From assembly GCF_963855985.1 (NCBI RefSeq), contig NC_087104.1:3782001-3846000 (forward strand): a DNA stretch of 64,000 nucleotides, given 5' to 3'. Source of the DNA: Ostrinia nubilalis. Taxonomy: Eukaryota > Arthropoda > Insecta > Lepidoptera > Crambidae. The position numbers and the translations under genes are program-made. Position 1 is the first letter of the stretch. The number at the start of each line of letters is the position of its first letter. The notes below the pieces were generated by a model. It did not search any database. It was given only the letters and a program-made list of their open reading frames with translations, and was not told the origin of the DNA. Below are positions 12,801-21,888 of this stretch, piece after piece.

Positions 12801-15800
12801 CCTTCCGCTATACGATATTAATGAAGATGAACTTTGATCCTATTTTAAAATAGTTTGCTACGAAAGTACCTAGTTTAAATGAAAATTAAAAACTGCTAGG
12901 TTGTAAATTTTTAGACTAACTCTCGTTGAGCTTACACAAGCTAAAGATTCTTTTGAAGTTGTGTGATATTAGGATTGATGGTAGAGCACATTACATGTTA
13001 GAAATTTTCTTTAAAATAACTAAGTTTACTGTGACACACCACAAATCGTCCAATTTATTAAATACATATTGTCTATAAAATGTCGCACATACTTTATGTA
13101 CAAAATAGCTACTGTATATGTCGCCTCGCTTCTTGTGGCCGTCCCCCTAAGAGCCGAGACTAAGCTGCGCCGTCAGTAGCGTAGACATGGCGTGTGTGTT
13201 GAGCAGATACGAGGAGGAGTGCGGGGAGGCCGAGGGGGAGGGCGGGGGCATCAGCATCAGCGTGTGCGTCAACAGCGAGGAGCCGCACCTGCCGCCGCAG
13301 ACCACCACGCTGCTGACCGTCAGCGACCGCCGCCTGCCGCACCAGAGGTCAGTCAACTTGTTCAGAATTTACTGCAATTTATATGTAGTGGGGGAGGGTA
13401 GGGGGAGGGCGGGGCATCAGCATCAGCGTGTGCGTCAACAGCGAGGAGCCGCACCTGCCGCCGCAGACCACCACGCTGCTGACCGTCAGCGACCGCCGCC
13501 TGCCGCACCAGAGGTCAGTCAACTTGTTCAGAATTTACTGCAATTTATATGTAGTGGGGGAGGGTAGGGGGAGGGCGGGGCATCAGCATCAGCGTGTGCG
13601 TCAACAGCGAGGAGCCGCACCTGCCGCCGCAGACCACCACGCTGCTGACCGTCAGCGACCGCCGCCTGCCGCACCAGAGGTCAGTCAACTTGTTCAGAAT
13701 TTACTGCAATTTATATGTAGTGGGGGAGGGTAGGGGGAGGGCGGGGCATCAGCATCAGCGTGTGCGTCAACAGCGAGGAGCCGCACCTGCCGCCGCAGAC
13801 CACCACGCTGCTGACCGTCAGCGACCGCCGCCTGCCGCACCAGAGGTCAGTCAACTTGTTCAGAATTTACTGCAATTTATATGTAGTGGGGGAGGGTAGG
13901 GGGAGGGCGGGGCATCAGCATCAGCGTGTGCGTCAACAGCGAGGAGCCGCACCTGCCGCCGCAGACCACCACGCTGCTGACCGTCAGCGACCGCCGCCTG
14001 CCGCACCAGAGGTCAGTCAACTTGTTCAGAATTTACTGCAATTTATATGTAGTGGGGGAGGGTAGGGGGAGGGCGGGGCATCAGCATCAGCGTGTGCGTC
14101 AACAGCGAGGAGCCGCACCTGCCGCCGCAGACCACCACGCTGCTGACCGTCAGCGACCGCCGCCTGCCGCACCAGAGGTCAGTCAACTTGTTCAGAATTT
14201 ACTGCAATTTATATGTAGTGGGGGAGGGTAGGGGGAGGGCGGGGCATCAGCATCAGCGTGTGCGTCAACAGCGAGGAGCCGCACCTGCCGCCGCAGACCA
14301 CCACGCTGCTGACCGTCAGCGACCGCCGCCTGCCGCACCAGAGGTCAGTCAACTTGTTCAGAATTTACTGCAATTTATATGTAGTGGGGGAGGGTAGGGG
14401 GAGGGCGGGGCATCAGCATCAGCGTGTGCGTCAACAGCGAGGAGCCGCACCTGCCGCCGCAGACCACCACGCTGCTGACCGTCAGCGACCGCCGCCTGCC
14501 GCACCAGAGGTCAGTCAACTTGTTCAGAATTTACTGCAATTTATATGTAGTGGGGGAGGGTAGGGGGAGGGCGGGGCATCAGCATCAGCGTGTGCGTCAA
14601 CAGCGAGGAGCCGCACCTGCCGCCGCAGACCACCACGCTGCTGACCGTCAGCGACCGCCGCCTGCCGCACCAGAGGTCAGTCAAGTTGACAACTTACTGC
14701 AATGTATTAGTGAGGGGGGGGGGGGAGGGGGAGGGCGGGGGCATCATCATCAGCGTGTGCGTCAACAGCGAGGAGCCGCACCTGCCGCCGCAGACCACCA
14801 CGCTGCTAACCGTCAGCGACCGTCGCCTGCCCTACCAGAGGTCAGTCAAGTTCTAAGACTAAAGTAAGACTCCGAAAACGCTGCATGTATTAAAATTTGA
14901 AAGTCTCGCCTTTCAGACAGAACAGTCAATTGTTATAGTAATTAATGAATTTATTTTTACATTTCCATAGAACTTACATACCGTAAACCCATCTGTTACC
15001 TACCAGTTTCCAATCAGTTCTCTAGGTTACAAAAAGATATACTTTGCAAGGATTTGCCACCGTTCAGGACGAAACTTAGCGGTGCAATGCAAATTTCCAA
15101 ACGTTGCTAACCGTCAGCAACTTTTGCGCCAAAATTCCGAACTCCAATCGCAGTTACAAGTTTTGCTTATCGATCCTGGCTACATGGAAGTTATTGCAGC
15201 AGGTTTACCAATACCAAGATAGGTAGGGTTGGGTAAACTTGTGTATCGACTAGGATCCAATAGTGTTGGGTATCTATAGGATTTTGTCTACCTTTCATAT
15301 AAATGCTTCAACGTTACATATTCCACCAGACACTCGCTGCGGAGGTCGTCAGCGATCGACAGCCGCGAGCTGCCGTCTCCACTGCAACCTTTGCTCGGAG
15401 ACGACTCGTGCGGAGACGTGCTTCTGCCGGTCCCGAGGCAGCCTTCCGGTGAGTTAAAGAATTATAAAACAACTTACATTTACTGGTTGGAATTGGATTC
15501 AAGAGTTTCTTCTTTCAGTTAATAATTTTCAACTTTGTCGTACAACATTTATTATGTCGTACTGTCTAAATACATAATTTATATGATTTGCTATCAAAAT
15601 TCTTCGCCTTTAGGAATGTCTAATTTAAGATCAATATCACCTTCAAATGAGCTGTCTAATGTTGATTTTGTGTTTCTGTAAATTGTTTTTTTACCTATAC
15701 ACCCACGAAGTTTGTCTACCCTTCCGCCAAACACCCTGTATACCTACTCGTATGATCTTCGTCGTGTCTAACGCGCTTAACAAACTCTTAACCAACCAAA

Positions 15801-15974
15801 CTCCTTGCAGGTGAAACGAACGCGTCCAGCGACCTGTCCCTCTCGCACATGGTGAGCGAGAACCTCCCGCCGCGGCCCTCCATCGTGCTGGACTCGTCGC
15901 AGCTGCCGCGCCAGCGCTCCGCCGAGCAGCCGCCGCAACCGCCCACGCCTGGCCGCCCCGAGACCATGTGCTAG
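725..15974 (+). CDS. C-terminal part of a large multi-exon gene, probably TRPM-family channel tail (exons A-I)
   Basis: Nine exons join in one frame: 725-811, 3181-3379, 3804-3945, 6205-6347, 9068-9236, 12184-12357, 13207-13347, 15330-15448 and 15811-15974. Phases run 0-0, 0-1, 1-2, 2-1, 1-2, 2-2, 2-2, 2-1, 1-stop, with no conflict. The joined tail is about 445 residues, hydrophilic, rich in Ser/Pro/Arg/Glu, with no membrane segment; the protein starts before this window. Exon E carries YTSITDELETVYG and exon F carries HLRGAEEDDYIIMQNLIQRR. From memory of the family these resemble the cytoplasmic C-terminal tail of melastatin-type TRP channels of insects; the channel pore itself would lie upstream. 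This identity is inference. The chain ends with residues ETMC and a TAG that sits directly on a consensus splice donor. Exons E, G and I each have tandem downstream copies. Confidence 0.62.
812..3180. other. Intron A-B with a short degenerate tandem repeat near its start
   Basis: From about 860 to 1035 phrases such as ctatagatacctgt, ttagatgctt and tgagacccgt recur about three times, forming a diverged tandem repeat. The rest is AT-rich with nothing recognised. Confidence 0.5.
3181..3379 (+). CDS. Exon B of the + strand gene
   Basis: Acceptor tttggttag, donor AAG|gtaaca, phase 0 to 1. Begins DELPHSAPEVAVEKE and holds a Pro-rich stretch (IVRPPPPVTPARQR). Joins exon A in frame. Confidence 0.7.
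3804..3945 (+). CDS. Exon C of the + strand gene
   Basis: Acceptor cttttgttcttag, donor AGAAG|gtacgt, phase 1 to 2. Reads DIKRLLSSVPSTTDD then LRPRTTSAGTRRTANTR. Basic and Ser/Thr-rich. Confidence 0.7.
3946..6204. other. Intron C-D, no feature recognised
   Basis: AT-rich sequence with microsatellite-like stretches (tttatttattta near 5560). No open frame with splice borders was found on either strand. Confidence 0.5.
6205..6347 (+). CDS. Exon D of the + strand gene
   Basis: Acceptor cctacacctgcag, donor ACCG|gtgagt, phase 2 to 1. Reads RSEGGNDCGMGGHHSAQHL, then a His/Gln/Ser-rich segment ending SVHNSTT. No domain recognised. Confidence 0.7.
6348..9067. other. Intron D-E, no gene recognised
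   Basis: AT-rich. A GC-rich patch at 6415-6475 (gccgtgacgtcacatcgacg then gggggggtgagtg) could be a very decayed copy of the end of exon D with its donor, but the similarity is too weak to assert. Confidence 0.4.
9068..9236 (+). CDS. Exon E of the + strand gene (YTSITDELE motif)
   Basis: Acceptor cccgttttccag, donor CCTAG|gtaagt, phase 1 to 2. Contains TPRSLLLAMHEYTSITDELE followed by TVYGLFSPPHTPR, the most conserved-looking part of the tail and the main reason for the TRPM guess. Two diverged copies of its 3' two-thirds follow immediately (9263-9401 and about 9452-9592). Confidence 0.75.
9263..9401 (+). CDS. Candidate alternative exon E2 (diverged copy of exon E)
   Basis: Acceptor atacctttcag at 9252-9262, donor CCTAG|gtaagt at 9402. 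The 139-nt reading frame is open, phase 1 to 2, so it can replace exon E without shifting the frame. The new start reads AKLVDDSGRDL and then follows exon E. Over the 36 shared codons I count nine codons with only silent change and two with amino-acid change (E to K, G to R), as if selected for protein sequence. Only 26 nt separate exon E from this acceptor, too short for an intron, so both could not be joined in one transcript. Gene conversion could also keep the copies alike. Confidence 0.45.
9452..9592 (+). pseudogene. Decayed third copy of exon E
   Basis: Recognisable from GTCGGCAATAC at 9476 to the position of the lost donor (CCTAGatgag instead of CCTAGgtaag). The frame stays open up to a TGA, but several conserved residues changed (P to L twice, L to V, H to D, T to M) and the splice donor is gone. 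It is a relic, not a usable exon. Confidence 0.7.
9593..9960. repeat. Dispersed repeat, non-coding, downstream of the exon E copies
   Basis: Contains two related phrases about 110 bp apart (agcagaatagggccactacc near 9648 and cagaatataataggaccact near 9752), so it is itself an imperfect duplication. Its wording is familiar from lepidopteran dispersed repeats. Family not determined. Confidence 0.4.
9972..10190 (+). mobile_element. 3' end of a non-LTR retrotransposon or related SINE
   Basis: Begins tagctgacccggcgaacttt, has a poly-T run, then taaatcggttcagccgttct and ends in tatatatatagatt. This arrangement is characteristic of LINE/SINE 3' ends found in many arthropods. A relative lies at 46983-47165. 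No coding part remains. Confidence 0.55.
10191..12183. other. Rest of intron E-F
   Basis: AT-rich. It holds a short inverted repeat at 11283-11392 (taaggtagcctttc against gaaaggctacctttaa) around two copies of acgcagcgtc, which looks like a small hairpin element. A (ca)n run lies at 11866-11875. No gene seen. Confidence 0.5.
12184..12357 (+). CDS. Exon F of the + strand gene (LIQRR segment)
   Basis: Acceptor attgttcccag, donor AGGCG|gtgagg, phase 2 to 2. Begins with a Ser/Pro/Arg stretch (TPITSRLLSPARATSPSVRR) and ends with the charged helix EKEHLRGAEEDDYIIMQNLI. Spliced to exon G it reads LIQRRYEEECGE. Confidence 0.75.
12358..13206. other. Intron F-G, no feature recognised
   Basis: AT-rich intronic sequence. 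A short imperfect inverted segment (ttttatcg near 12478 and cgataaaatttta near 12533) is the only structure noticed. Confidence 0.45.
13207..13347 (+). CDS. Exon G of the + strand gene (first unit of a 10-copy array)
   Basis: Acceptor gtgtgttgagcag, donor CAGAG|gtcagt, phase 2 to 2. Reads YEEECGEAEGEGGGISISVC then VNSEEPHLPPQTTTLLTVSD. Only this first copy has a plausible acceptor; the nine following units keep the donor. Confidence 0.65.
13240..14846 (+). repeat. Ten-unit tandem array of exon G plus donor (166-bp period)
   Basis: The GTG of the VCVNSEEP codon string recurs at 13262, 13428, 13594, 13760, 13926, 14092, 14258, 14424, 14590 and 14755: nine steps, eight of exactly 166 bp and the last of 165. 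Units 2-9 look identical by eye. Unit 10 differs at several sites and is preceded by a run of about 12 G. Each unit holds the exon from its G-rich 5' third (gggggagggcgggg) to its donor AG|gtcagt, then about 50 nt of intron. The exon and the intron share the G-rich string at the junction. 166 is not a multiple of 3, so reading through the array shifts frame in each unit. Confidence 0.95.
14847..15329. other. Intron G-H, no feature recognised
   Basis: Ordinary intronic sequence between the exon G array and exon H. Confidence 0.5.
15330..15448 (+). CDS. Exon H of the + strand gene
   Basis: Acceptor catattccaccag, donor TTCCG|gtgagt, phase 2 to 1. Reads HSLRRSSAIDSRELPSPLQP then LLGDDSCGDVLLPVPRQPS. 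The RRSS string is a possible basophilic-kinase site (inference). Confidence 0.7.
15811..15974 (+). CDS. Exon I, terminal coding exon of the + strand gene
   Basis: Acceptor actccttgcag, phase 1 in. Reads ETNASSDLSLSHMVSENLPP then PSIVLDSSQLPRQRSAEQ, and ends PETMC followed by TAG at 15972-15974. The TAG is directly followed by gtgaga, so the stop is also a good splice donor and a 3'-UTR intron could begin there. Diverged copies of the exon end are repeated downstream. Confidence 0.7.
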
Positions 15975-17132
15975 GTGAGACTGCAGTTAACACTCCACCA
16001 GAAGTCGTGCAGTCGCCACCAGCGCTTTGAGCAGCCGCCTAAGGACTGCCAGTCCGAGAACATGTGCTAGGTGAGCTCCTCCCACAGCCACCGTCAGCCC
16101 ACCATCAAGACTGCGAGCAGCTGTCTGCACCTGGCCGGCCCGAGACTATGTGCTAGGTGAGATTGCAGCCGCTAATCCTCCACCAGGAGTTTCACAGCCG
16201 CCAGCAGCGTTCTGAGCAACCGTTTACGGACAGCTGGCCCGAGACCTGTGAGACTGTGCAACTACGAATACTGAAATTCTTCGGTCACGTCTCTAGAAAT
16301 GAGAACTCGATGGAGAGACTGGTAGTTCAGGGCCAGGTGGCAGGTAGGAGAGCACGCGGTCGATCGCCAACCCGCTGGATAGACGCCATCACGAAGGCCA
16401 CTGAGTCCACCATGGTCCAATGTACTCGCGACGCCTCTAACCGTCAGAAATGGAAGCACATCGCCAGGAGAGCTACCCTCGGAGATAACATCACCCCACC
16501 ATGTACCTCGTCAGCGTAACCACGACCACTCTGACTAAGAAGAGGCCCGAGACCATGTGCTAGGTGACCTTCCTCCTGCCACTGCTGACGACTCTACAGC
16601 TGTCCTCTCGCAGCAGCCACCCACCCCGGCTGGTTAGAGACCATGTGCTAGGTGAGCCGCCGCAGCCTCCATCGTGCTGGACTCGTCGCAGCTGCCGCGC
16701 CAGCGCTCCGCCGAGCAGCCGCCGCAGCCGCCCACGCCCGGCCGCCCCGAGACCATGGTGTTAGGTGAGACTGCAGTTAACACTCCACCAGAAGTCGTGT
16801 AGTCGCCACCAGCGCTCTGAGCAGCCGCCTAAGGACTGCCAGTCCGAGAACATGTACTAGGTGAGCTCCTCCCACAGCCACCGTCAGCCCACCATCGAGA
16901 CTGCGAGCAGCTGTCCGCACCTGGTCGGTCCGAGACTATGTGCTAGGTGAGATTGCAGCCGCTAATCCTCCACCAGGAGTTTCACAGCCGCCTCCAGCGC
17001 TTCGAGCAGACGCTCACGCCCGGCCGCCCCGAGACCATGTGCTAGGTGAGACCCTCCATCAGCCGATAAGTTTTGAGTTTTAACAGGAGTATTACAGTCG
17101 CCAGCAGCGTTCTGAGCAGCCGTTTATGGACA
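15880..17132 (+). repeat. Higher-order repeat derived from the terminal exon I
   Basis: The end of exon I with its donor-like junction (gagaccatgtgctaggtgag and variants) recurs starting at 15960, 16056, 16142, 16549, 16637, 16749, 16846, 16932 and 17031, and again at 22367 beyond the LINE. Spacing is mostly 80-110 bp. A larger block is repeated as well: gtgagactgcagttaacact occurs at 15975 and 16765, 790 bp apart, with similar neighbours on both sides. Most copies retain TAG|gtgag; the one at 16749 reads ATGGTGTTAG instead and lacks the stop. Confidence 0.9.
16247..16543 (+). mobile_element. 5'-truncated LINE fragment (C-terminal end of a reverse transcriptase ORF)
   Basis: The + strand reads LRILKFFGHVSRNENSMERL, then RARGRSPTRWIDAITK and RQKWKHIARRAT, a pattern typical of the extreme C-terminus of several non-LTR reverse transcriptases. 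The fragment is flanked by an 11-bp direct repeat ggcccgagacc (16236-16246 and 16544-16554) that belongs to the exon I repeat unit. Removing the fragment plus one copy restores the normal repeat. No long poly(A) tail is seen. Confidence 0.75.
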
Positions 17133-17266
17133 AATCCCACCACCACCCATGGCCATACCAACCTCGCGGTTATTGTGGCCGAATCTTGAGAGATGCGCGC
17201 GGAATTGCGGCTGCCTACGGCAGATTGCACTCCACCGCGCGCAATTCTTGACTCTCTACAAGTTCT

Positions 17267-20200
17267 TTAATCTTTATCCATTTGTCCCTTGCCACTCTCC
17301 CCCTTCTGGGGCATGGACTCTACTGGCACGTTGGCACCATCCGGTGCCTGGCCGCTAGGCGTCTGTCCGTTCCGCCTCCTATGCCACGCGTGCGCGAAAC
17401 TCCGCAGCCGCGCGAAGTTCGCCTCCGAGCTGACAAGATCAGGGTACCACGCAGGACCGTAACCCTCCGAGAGCGCTATCCCACTCAGCATCTCCCACCG
17501 CAGGTCTTCATACAGAGGACAGTACCACAGAACGTGGTGCCTGTCCTCCTCACTCTCGCCGCACTCACACATACTCCCCTCTCGCAGCTTCATGTCGCTC
17601 AGCCTTTTATTGAAGCACCCGTGTCCAGTGAGTATCTGCGAGGTCACATAGTCCGGTTGGACCCAGCGCATGCTGAGCCTACCAGCCACCTCCGGGAAGA
17701 ACTGATAGAGCTCACGACCTTTGGTCTCCTGCTCCCAACGCTGCTGCCAAAATACGATCACCGAATCCCGTATATCGCGTTTTCGACTGCTCATCTCGTC
17801 CAGGGTCGCGAGCTGGCGCGTCCTCAGTACAGCCGTCCGTCCAGCATACTCCACCTCGAGGTCGGCGGGCAACACTCCGGCCAAGACCGGGAGCGCGGCC
17901 GTGCTGACAGACCGGTAGGCCTTCGTCAGCAGCACGAGTGCCGGCCTCTGCCCCCTCAGGACAATCCCGCCCACCGACTGGACTTTGACCCGCTCAAACC
18001 AACACGCCGCAGCATACACAAGCGTGGCAACGAACGTTCCCTGGTAGAGAATGCGCAGACCGGGGTATCGAATGCCCCAGGAGGACGCAGACACACGCGA
18101 AACCTTCCCGAAGCATTTGGCTGCGCGCTCCACAATGTCCTGTGCATGCTGCGTGAACAAAAGACCCGAATCGATCACCACGCCGAGCACTGTTCCTGAG
18201 CTCACCTGTCGGATCGAGGCGCCATCAAGTTTGATGATTGGGGGCCTCTGGAATTTCCCCCTGATTGTCATCATGGACGACTTGGCAGGAGAGAATCCCA
18301 GTCGGTTCCGGGCTCCCCAATCAGACGCGATGTTAAGGGCCTCTGTGGCCTTCGACTCGATGCTGGCTCTCGATTGCGCCTCAATCAAAATGGTGACGTC
18401 ATCGGCATACGCCACCATGCTCACCCCCTCCGGCATCGGCGATCTCAACAGGTCGTCCAACAGAACGTTCCACAACGTTGGTCCAAGCACAGAACCCTGC
18501 GGACACCCCATGGTGGAAACTTTCCACAACTCCCGGCTGCCGACGGTTAAGCCAACCCGGCGTCCGGAGAAGTATCCCGCCAACATCCGATAGACATTGG
18601 GCGGGCATCCTCCTCTTTTCGCCTTCAGCATCACCATCGGCCACCAGGCGTTGTCGAACGCACCCGAGATGTCAAGAAACACAGCTTGGACGTACTTCGC
18701 TGTGGACGCCCTGGCCGTGTCGGTAATCGCGTCGATCGCTGTCACTGTCGACTTACCTCTGGTGAAGCCATGCTGGCAGTCCGACATCCCGCTAGAGATC
18801 TGAGGCGCGCAGTGTAACATTACACGCTCAAGCAGTTTACCCAAGATCGAGAGAAGCGTAATTGGTCGGTACGCCTTGGGGTCGGTGAGGGGCTTGTCAT
18901 TACCTTTTGGCAGCACGAGCAGTCGACCGTCCTTCCACACATCCGGAAACACACCTTCCTCCACACACTTGGCGTACACCAGGTGGAACTCCACCGATGC
19001 AGCCTTCCAGACATGCGTCAACATTCTTGCGGTCACTCCATCCAGTCCCGGTGCGGTGTTGGGCAATTGCTTAACCATGATTCGCAGATACTCAAGGGAC
19101 GGAGGAGACGCGTCTGGGCCAGAGGGGACCAGGGCAGCCGAGATCCGCACCTGTTTGTGGTACTCTGTGTCCTTAGACGGATCGTCGTCCGGGCACAGAG
19201 CATACACAAGGCCGTGCATGGCTTCGTCCACAGTCCCCGCAAAGCCTTCGGCGAACTTCGTGCCGTTGATTACGTTCGAGGGCGGACGCTTCCTGCCACT
19301 CGCCACACGGTAGGCCAGACCCCACGGGTCCTCGTTGCCGGACTCGGCAAGCCCCCGGAAGAACGCGAGCTCCGTCTCCTCCTTTCTCCTTCTATATCGC
19401 GCTCTACTCGCATGAAACTCCTCTCGTGCAATCTCCTCCGCCCTGCCCCCTCTCTTCCTGAGCCTCTGCCACGCACGGCGTGAAGCACCGTTTGCTTTCC
19501 TGAGATCGTCTAGTTCAGGCGTCCACCATTCATAACCCACGTCCCGGCTCTTCCTCTTTATACCGAGGGTTTGATGCGCAGCGCGGACAATCACGTTAGT
19601 GAAGCGCCTGCTAACCAAGGACGCAGGCTCCCTCATATCCAGATATCCCATTCGCTCATGGATAGCACTCTCGAAGCGGTCCCAATTGACACCCCGATCC
19701 CGAAATCTCGGAGGCTCCTCGCCTGGCTCTGCGCGCTCTGTGGTAATGTTTCGTGCGGAGGATCGGCCAACTCTGAACGTGATAAGGCGATGGTCACTAG
19801 TGCTTTTTTTTTTTTTTTTTTTTTATGTGATAGGAGGCAAATGGCTCCCATGTGCTGGCCCCCACATGGACTTTCCAGTCCGTGACTGTGACGTTCCTGG
19901 TGGAGAGTGTTATGTCCACGCTTGATTCCCCGTTTGCAGTGCTGAAGGTCGCCGGTTGGTCTGGGGTGTTGACTACGACGAGGTCGTGTCCCAAGATGAA
20001 GTCCTCAACCGACGACCTACGATGGTCAGCCACTCTGCCTCGCCCAGTGGTTTGGTCCGGCCTGCTGTGCCACAACGGTGAGTGGGCATTGGCGTCAGCT
20101 CCCACGATGATGCGTTTTCCCGCTAACGCGTCGAAGACCCGCTCAAGATGGTGGATGTGCGGGTCGATCTCCTCGCCGTATTTGAAGTACGCTGAGACGA

Positions 20201-20447
20201 CGTACAAATCGGCCTCGTGGATGTACGCCACTGTGCAGCGATCGTTGGTCAGGTGCTGGAGTACCGCGATGGAGAGATGGGACCCGGCCACGAAGACGCC
20301 CGCCTGGGACGAGAGGCCGCGCTGGAGGACAAGCTCGGACTGCGAGTACTGTTCTTGGACTAGAACAGCGTCCAATCCGAGCTCCTGCGACAGCGCGGGG
20401 AGTTCGTCAGTGGCGAGCGCCGCACCGGCCAGGTTCAGCTGTCCCAT
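17267..20447 (-). pseudogene. R1-clade LINE ORF2 (endonuclease-reverse transcriptase), split by a 52-bp insertion
   Basis: The first part (20447 to 19857) is the AP-type endonuclease: MGQLNLAGAALATDEL, VLVQEQYSQ with the catalytic Glu, and IIVGADANAHSPLWHS. The second part (19799 to 17267) begins with the final endonuclease motif SDHRLITF, then reverse transcriptase: LPNTAPGLDGVTARML, YRPITLLSILGKLLERVM, FLDISGAFDNAWW, GCPQGSVLGP and the YADD catalytic box. It ends with a CCHC-type finger (CECG then HHVLWYC) and the stop at 17267-17269. A 52-bp insert between the two endonuclease motifs shifts the frame (52 is not divisible by 3), so this copy cannot make a whole protein. Otherwise both halves are open, so the loss is recent. 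Confidence 0.88.
19800..19856 (-). mobile_element. 52-bp retroposed tail inserted in LINE ORF2
   Basis: On the + strand there are 21 T followed by atgtgataggaggcaaatgg, flanked by the 5-bp repeat gtgct (19800-19804 and 19852-19856). Deleting 52 bp restores GASTSDHR on the minus strand. A longer relative of the same tail (poly-T then atgtgacaggaggcaaacga) lies at 51489. This looks like an extremely 5'-truncated insertion of a poly(A)-ended retroposon. Confidence 0.8.
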
Positions 20448-20457
20448 GGACCACGCA

Positions 20458-21888
20458 TCAAAGAGCGTAGCGGGTGGCCGCTACGCTACGCTGCTCCGCG
20501 AAGACCCTGGCGGGGCACTCCCGCGCACCGGTTGCGTGTGTCGCTGCGTCCTTCTTGCCGAATTTGTGGCAGGTGGCGCACCGCTGCACCGTCTCCTTGC
20601 ACGCTGCTGAAGCGTGCCCGCTACCTCCGCACGACGCGCATACCACGTCCGTCGCCCTACAGTACTTCTCTGGGTGGCCGTACTGGTGGCACTTGTGGCA
20701 GCACGTCACCGTCAGGAAGTCATTGACGTAAGCCACGTCCCAGCCTACGTACACCCGATCCAACTCGCAAAGGAGTAACCTGCAGGCCGGGGAGCACTCA
20801 AGGACCACTGCTGTGGTCCCACTTCCCCGGCGGCTCTTTTTAAAGACTCCCTTGCACTCCTTGGTGAAACGCTCTAGGGGCCAGCTCTCGTTGCTCGCGA
20901 CATTCTGCTCGTGAAGAGCCTCCACGAACTCCTTGAGGTCCGGGTCACCGGTAATGGAAGACACCACCACGAGGGGCAGCCGCTGCCTAGGCTCCGTCAC
21001 CCGCAGAGAAGCTGGGATTGCTTCTTTGAAGCGCCTGGCCGACTCGGGGGATGTGGTCTGGATGACCACACCCGCGTTGCCTACCTTCCGCAAGCGATCG
21101 ATTTGCACATTGATTCTGCGCGGGTCGACGGCCCTCTTCAGCTCCGCCTTGGTGTCTTCAGCAGTCTTTAGAGTCTCGGAAGCTGAATCTGCCGGGTACA
21201 CCGCGATCACTGGGCCCTTAGCTGCTGGTATCGGTATCTGGCCAGTCCTACTGCGTACCATGTCGCTAAAGGTCGGCTGGCGGCTGCTGGGCTGGAAAGA
21301 AGATACCGTTGTTGCTGCTGGCGCTGCTGCGCCCTGAGTCGCCTTCAGGAGCTCGTTCTCAGCTTCTTTGTGCTGCAACTTGGCATCCTTAAGTTTAAGA
21401 GCTGCCTCTGCCTCCAACATGCGCAAGTCCATGACTCCTGCTGCCGCCAGTACCTCCTGTCCGTAGCCAGAGATGGCGTTCACCTCCGCCTTGTTGAGCT
21501 TGCTGCCTCCGCTAGTGACCACCGCCATGATGCTCTTGATCATCAAATGAACCCTCTCGTACAGTTCTGCTGGGGTCGCGCTCGACAGCTGTACGTCGGC
21601 CTGTGGCTGCTGCTGCTGCGGTGCCGCGGGCGCGGGCGCGGGCGCTGACACCGACGGCCGGACCGACGGAGTCGGCGGCGCCGATGTGAGCAGCCCCGCC
21701 ACTGGGGGAGCTCTCCTCCTGAGGTCAGCCGAGGTCGACACCTTGATGATGCGCTGCTGCTCGTCCGGTGACGTCAGCGACCGCTTCTCGGCCGCAATGG
21801 GGATCGGCGAGGACCGCTGCGGCGGGCTCCTGCCGATGCTCGGCCGAGAGGCGAAGGCCGACAAGTCGTCGTCGTCCGGCGCCGACAT
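20458..21888 (-). CDS. R1-clade LINE ORF1 (gag-like RNA-binding protein)
   Basis: 476 residues, uninterrupted. The N-terminal third is Ser/Pro/Ala-rich (low complexity); the middle is charged. The C-terminus has zinc knuckles: CHKCHQYGHPEKYC and CASCGGSGHASAAC both fit CX2CX4HX4C, and a third Cys/His set follows from CATCHKF to ARECP. This is the usual three-knuckle arrangement of R1-clade ORF1 proteins, which bind the element RNA and form ribonucleoprotein. The start ATG follows a 450-bp 5' region. The stop TGA lies 11 bp before the first internal ATG of ORF2, so ORF2 is probably reached by reinitiation or starts slightly upstream (inference). Confidence 0.88.
   Translation of the reverse strand: MSAPDDDDLSAFASRPSIGRSPPQRSSPIPIAAEKRSLTSPDEQQRIIKVSTSADLRRRAPPVAGLLTSAPPTPSVRPSVSAPAPAPAAPQQQQPQADVQLSSATPAELYERVHLMIKSIMAVVTSGGSKLNKAEVNAISGYGQEVLAAAGVMDLRMLEAEAALKLKDAKLQHKEAENELLKATQGAAAPAATTVSSFQPSSRQPTFSDMVRSRTGQIPIPAAKGPVIAVYPADSASETLKTAEDTKAELKRAVDPRRINVQIDRLRKVGNAGVVIQTTSPESARRFKEAIPASLRVTEPRQRLPLVVVSSITGDPDLKEFVEALHEQNVASNESWPLERFTKECKGVFKKSRRGSGTTAVVLECSPACRLLLCELDRVYVGWDVAYVNDFLTVTCCHKCHQYGHPEKYCRATDVVCASCGGSGHASAACKETVQRCATCHKFGKKDAATHATGARECPARVFAEQRSVAATRYAL

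Noticed and set aside
13240..14846. CRISPR-like regular array
   Set aside because: The whole unit is repeated with no unique spacers, in animal DNA, and it contains a coding exon and a donor.
13428..14867. A series of 101-residue frames repeated every 166 bp, suggesting a family of small proteins
   Set aside because: They start at the GTG inside exon G and run through the array junction; they are by-products of the repeat.
15960..17040. Helitron 3' ends (ctag with possible hairpins) as the source of the exon I copies
   Set aside because: The ctag belongs to the exon itself (TGC TAG), no constant hairpin precedes it, and no A/T insertion sites or 5' TC ends were seen.
17282..18199. 305-codon + strand frame inside the LINE
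   Set aside because: It is antisense to the reverse transcriptase ORF, which has full catalytic motifs; no independent support.
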